Source of the DNA: an uncultured Bacteroidota bacterium
GTDB lineage: Bacteria > Bacteroidota > Bacteroidia > Chitinophagales > Chitinophagaceae
Direction of reading: 5' to 3'
DNA: 7,215 nucleotides
Assembly: GCA_946479055.1 (NCBI GenBank)
Contig: CAMLEX010000248.1
Coordinates: 1-7,215, forward strand
The notes beneath the pieces are model-generated. The model did not search any database, had not been told where the DNA came from, and saw only the letters and a program-made list of their open reading frames with translations. The translations under genes were made by a program, and so were the position numbers. Shown here piece after piece: positions 5,477-7,215 of the stretch. Position 1 is the stretch's first letter; each line of letters starts with the position of its first letter.

Positions 5477-7215
5477 TTATTGAAAAAGATTATAGGCATA
5501 CATCGCATAGTACAATCCTCCAATCTTTGGATTTCCATATGCGTTTTGATAATAATGATTGAATAAGTTAGTACCACCCAGCCTGAATGTTGATTTTATT
5601 TTAGCGAGGGTATAGCTTACCTGTGCATCAACTGTGGCAAAAGCTTTCAACGGTCCGTTAGCCAGCTCTCCTTCCCACTCAAAAGCATCCTGCCAGCGCA
5701 TCATTACATTAAAACCTATCCTTTTGTTTTTGCCCAGGCCGTCATTAGCAAAACCAGCATTGAACCTGTATTTGGGAGTATTGAAATAGGCTTTGAATCC
5801 TGAAGGCACATCAGTGATAACATCGGAGTAAGCATTAAAGAATATTGAATAATTATCTTTCATACGGTAATCCATTCCCAGGCCGAATCCGTGTGTTTTT
5901 ACTTTATTGGTACTGTTAACTACAATTGAGTAAGCCTGGCCGGTTGCTGGCTGGTACAAGCCTATTCTTCCAAGAAAGGTTTCATACTTTCCAAAATAAG
6001 TATAGGCATCTACTAACAGTTTGTTTTTAATAAGTCCTTTATAGCCTATTTCAAAAGACTTCATAGTTTCTGGTTTGAATTCTTTGTAGGTATAAGGCTT
6101 GGAATCAGGAACCCCATTAACAATTTCATACACCGGGTTTTTAGCAGCCTGCATATAATCCATTACCCAGGGTAAACCTCCCAGCAGCATATAATCGCTG
6201 CCCACATCAAGACGGATCCATTGTGCCAGGTTGCCGGGAAAGCGATAGGCGGTCTGGTAAGACAAACGGAAATTATTATCCTTTGCCAGTTTTACCAAGG
6301 CCGCAAACCGGGGTGTAAACTTTGCTTTGAAATTTTCATTTTTGTCAAAACGGCCCGAACTGGTCAACACCAGTTTTTCATTAAAGAGCTTTCTTGTAAC
6401 CTGCATATAGGCTCCGACCTCGCTGATGCCAATAGCTTTTGATGTATCAATAAACAAAGTGCCATCAGAGTCGAGTATATATTTCTTGTAATTTCCACCC
6501 ACAATAATCTCCGCTGATTTTACAGCATTTCCAAAAGTGTATTGACCCTCTGTCATCCAGAGTTGCGATTTTTCTTTGAACATCCCGCCATTTGGAATAG
6601 GCGTTTTTCTTACCTGGTCGAATATCTGTTTGAATTTTTGGGAGCCAGCTTCAGGACGGCCCTGGTCGGCAAAAGCACGGGCCATATTTAAGGCTGTCAT
6701 TCTATCTGCTCCAGTACTTCTTGCCATCAGGTAGGCTCCGGTAAATTGAGGGTACCAGCTTCCATTAATATTGGCCGGATTAAAACTTCTTCTCCAGGCT
6801 TCATTTAAAAATTGAGTGGCTACCGTAGCGCTATAGGCTTCGCCTGCATCTTCCTGGGTAGTATAGCTTCTCAGGAACCAGTTTTTATGTTTTACTTCAA
6901 GTTTGTATTGACCAATTTTTATTCCTTTCAGTGCATAACGGTTATCGTCTGTGTAAACAGTATTGCCGGTTGACCAATATCCCATTAGCTGGGCTTCTAT
7001 GTTACTGGTAAGTTTATAGTGCAGCGCACCGGACAGCTTGACGTTTTTTGTCTCCGGATCTATAATATCTTTTTCAGCATATCCTGTCCGGGATATATCA
7101 ATATGTTCTATCAGGGGATGGCCGGATGGCAAAGCGGCGGCTAAGAAAGGGAAAATATCAACCGTTGTCTCATCTCCATATACATTCACCCCATCATAAT
7201 TAGGATCAGTCATGC
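5477..7215 (-). CDS. TonB-dependent outer-membrane receptor, C-terminal part
   Basis: Brings a bound ligand across the outer membrane using energy from TonB-ExbBD. The frame is open to the right edge, so the ATG at 7213 is internal and at least 578 residues of the C-terminal region are visible. The signal peptide, any carboxypeptidase-regulatory-like domain, the TonB box and most of the plug lie outside. The visible part opens with TDPNYDGVNVYGDE, which I take as the end of the plug or first strands. It then shows alternating beta-barrel strands such as NIEAQLMGYWSTGN, YKLEVKHKNWFLRSYTTQED, FRLSYQTAYRFPGN and KSFEIGYKGLIKNKLLVDAYTYFGKYE, and ends with FRLGGTNLFNHYYQNAYGNP and a terminal YAYNLFQ. 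A long extracellular-loop-like region (ATQFLNEAW through MARAFADQGRPEAGS, about residues 130-190 of the visible part) is typical of bacteroidete receptors. It is not obviously a SusC, and no SusD follows. Ligand unknown. It lies 43 nt upstream of the DUF6134 gene and may share its transcript. Confidence 0.95.
   Translation of the reverse strand, partial: MTDPNYDGVNVYGDETTVDIFPFLAAALPSGHPLIEHIDISRTGYAEKDIIDPETKNVKLSGALHYKLTSNIEAQLMGYWSTGNTVYTDDNRYALKGIKIGQYKLEVKHKNWFLRSYTTQEDAGEAYSATVATQFLNEAWRRSFNPANINGSWYPQFTGAYLMARSTGADRMTALNMARAFADQGRPEAGSQKFKQIFDQVRKTPIPNGGMFKEKSQLWMTEGQYTFGNAVKSAEIIVGGNYKKYILDSDGTLFIDTSKAIGISEVGAYMQVTRKLFNEKLVLTSSGRFDKNENFKAKFTPRFAALVKLAKDNNFRLSYQTAYRFPGNLAQWIRLDVGSDYMLLGGLPWVMDYMQAAKNPVYEIVNGVPDSKPYTYKEFKPETMKSFEIGYKGLIKNKLLVDAYTYFGKYETFLGRIGLYQPATGQAYSIVVNSTNKVKTHGFGLGMDYRMKDNYSIFFNAYSDVITDVPSGFKAYFNTPKYRFNAGFANDGLGKNKRIGFNVMMRWQDAFEWEGELANGPLKAFATVDAQVSYTLAKIKSTFRLGGTNLFNHYYQNAYGNPKIGGLYYAMYAYNLFQ

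Noticed and set aside
6221..6442. Plus-strand 73-codon frame inside the receptor gene
   Set aside because: It is antisense to clear beta-barrel coding sequence and has no independent support.

Overview
The window looks like chromosomal DNA from a member of the Bacteroidota, most likely Chitinophagales/Chitinophagaceae. This rests on moderately AT-rich DNA, a TonB-dependent receptor of the type common in that phylum, a DUF6134 protein, a bacteroidete-style LysS, and little sign of Shine-Dalgarno sequences. The taxonomic call is from protein character only and is an inference. All seven genes lie on the minus strand, so transcription runs from the right end of the window to the left.

Layout in transcription order: (1) the C-terminal part of a TonB-dependent outer-membrane receptor (7215-5477, 5' end outside the window); (2) a 43-nt gap; (3) a tightly packed five-gene block, 5433-1578. 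The block encodes an exported DUF6134 protein, a CPBP/Rce1-type membrane protein with altered active-site residues, an extended SDR (HpnA/dihydroflavonol-reductase-like), a classical SDR, and a membrane fatty-acid-hydroxylase/sterol-desaturase-type di-iron protein. Its junctions are a 1-nt gap, a 4-nt ATGA overlap, a 25-nt overlap and another 4-nt ATGA overlap, so the five genes are almost certainly one operon with coupled translation. (4) After a 50-nt gap comes lysS (1527 to beyond position 1), a housekeeping gene cut by the left edge.

The five-gene block has the make-up of a small lipid- or isoprenoid-tailoring pathway: two NAD(P)H-dependent oxidoreductases, an oxygen-dependent di-iron membrane hydroxylase, a polytopic membrane protein and a periplasmic or outer-membrane-facing DUF6134 protein, behind an outer-membrane receptor. 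The substrate cannot be read from the sequence; hydroxylated sphingolipid-like or other membrane lipids are a hypothesis only.

The most striking non-coding signal is a perfect 28-bp GC-rich palindrome (5383-5410) in the first codons of the DUF6134 gene, just after the receptor gene. No rRNA, tRNA, CRISPR array, insertion sequence or integrase was seen, and no stretch over 300 bases lacks a gene.
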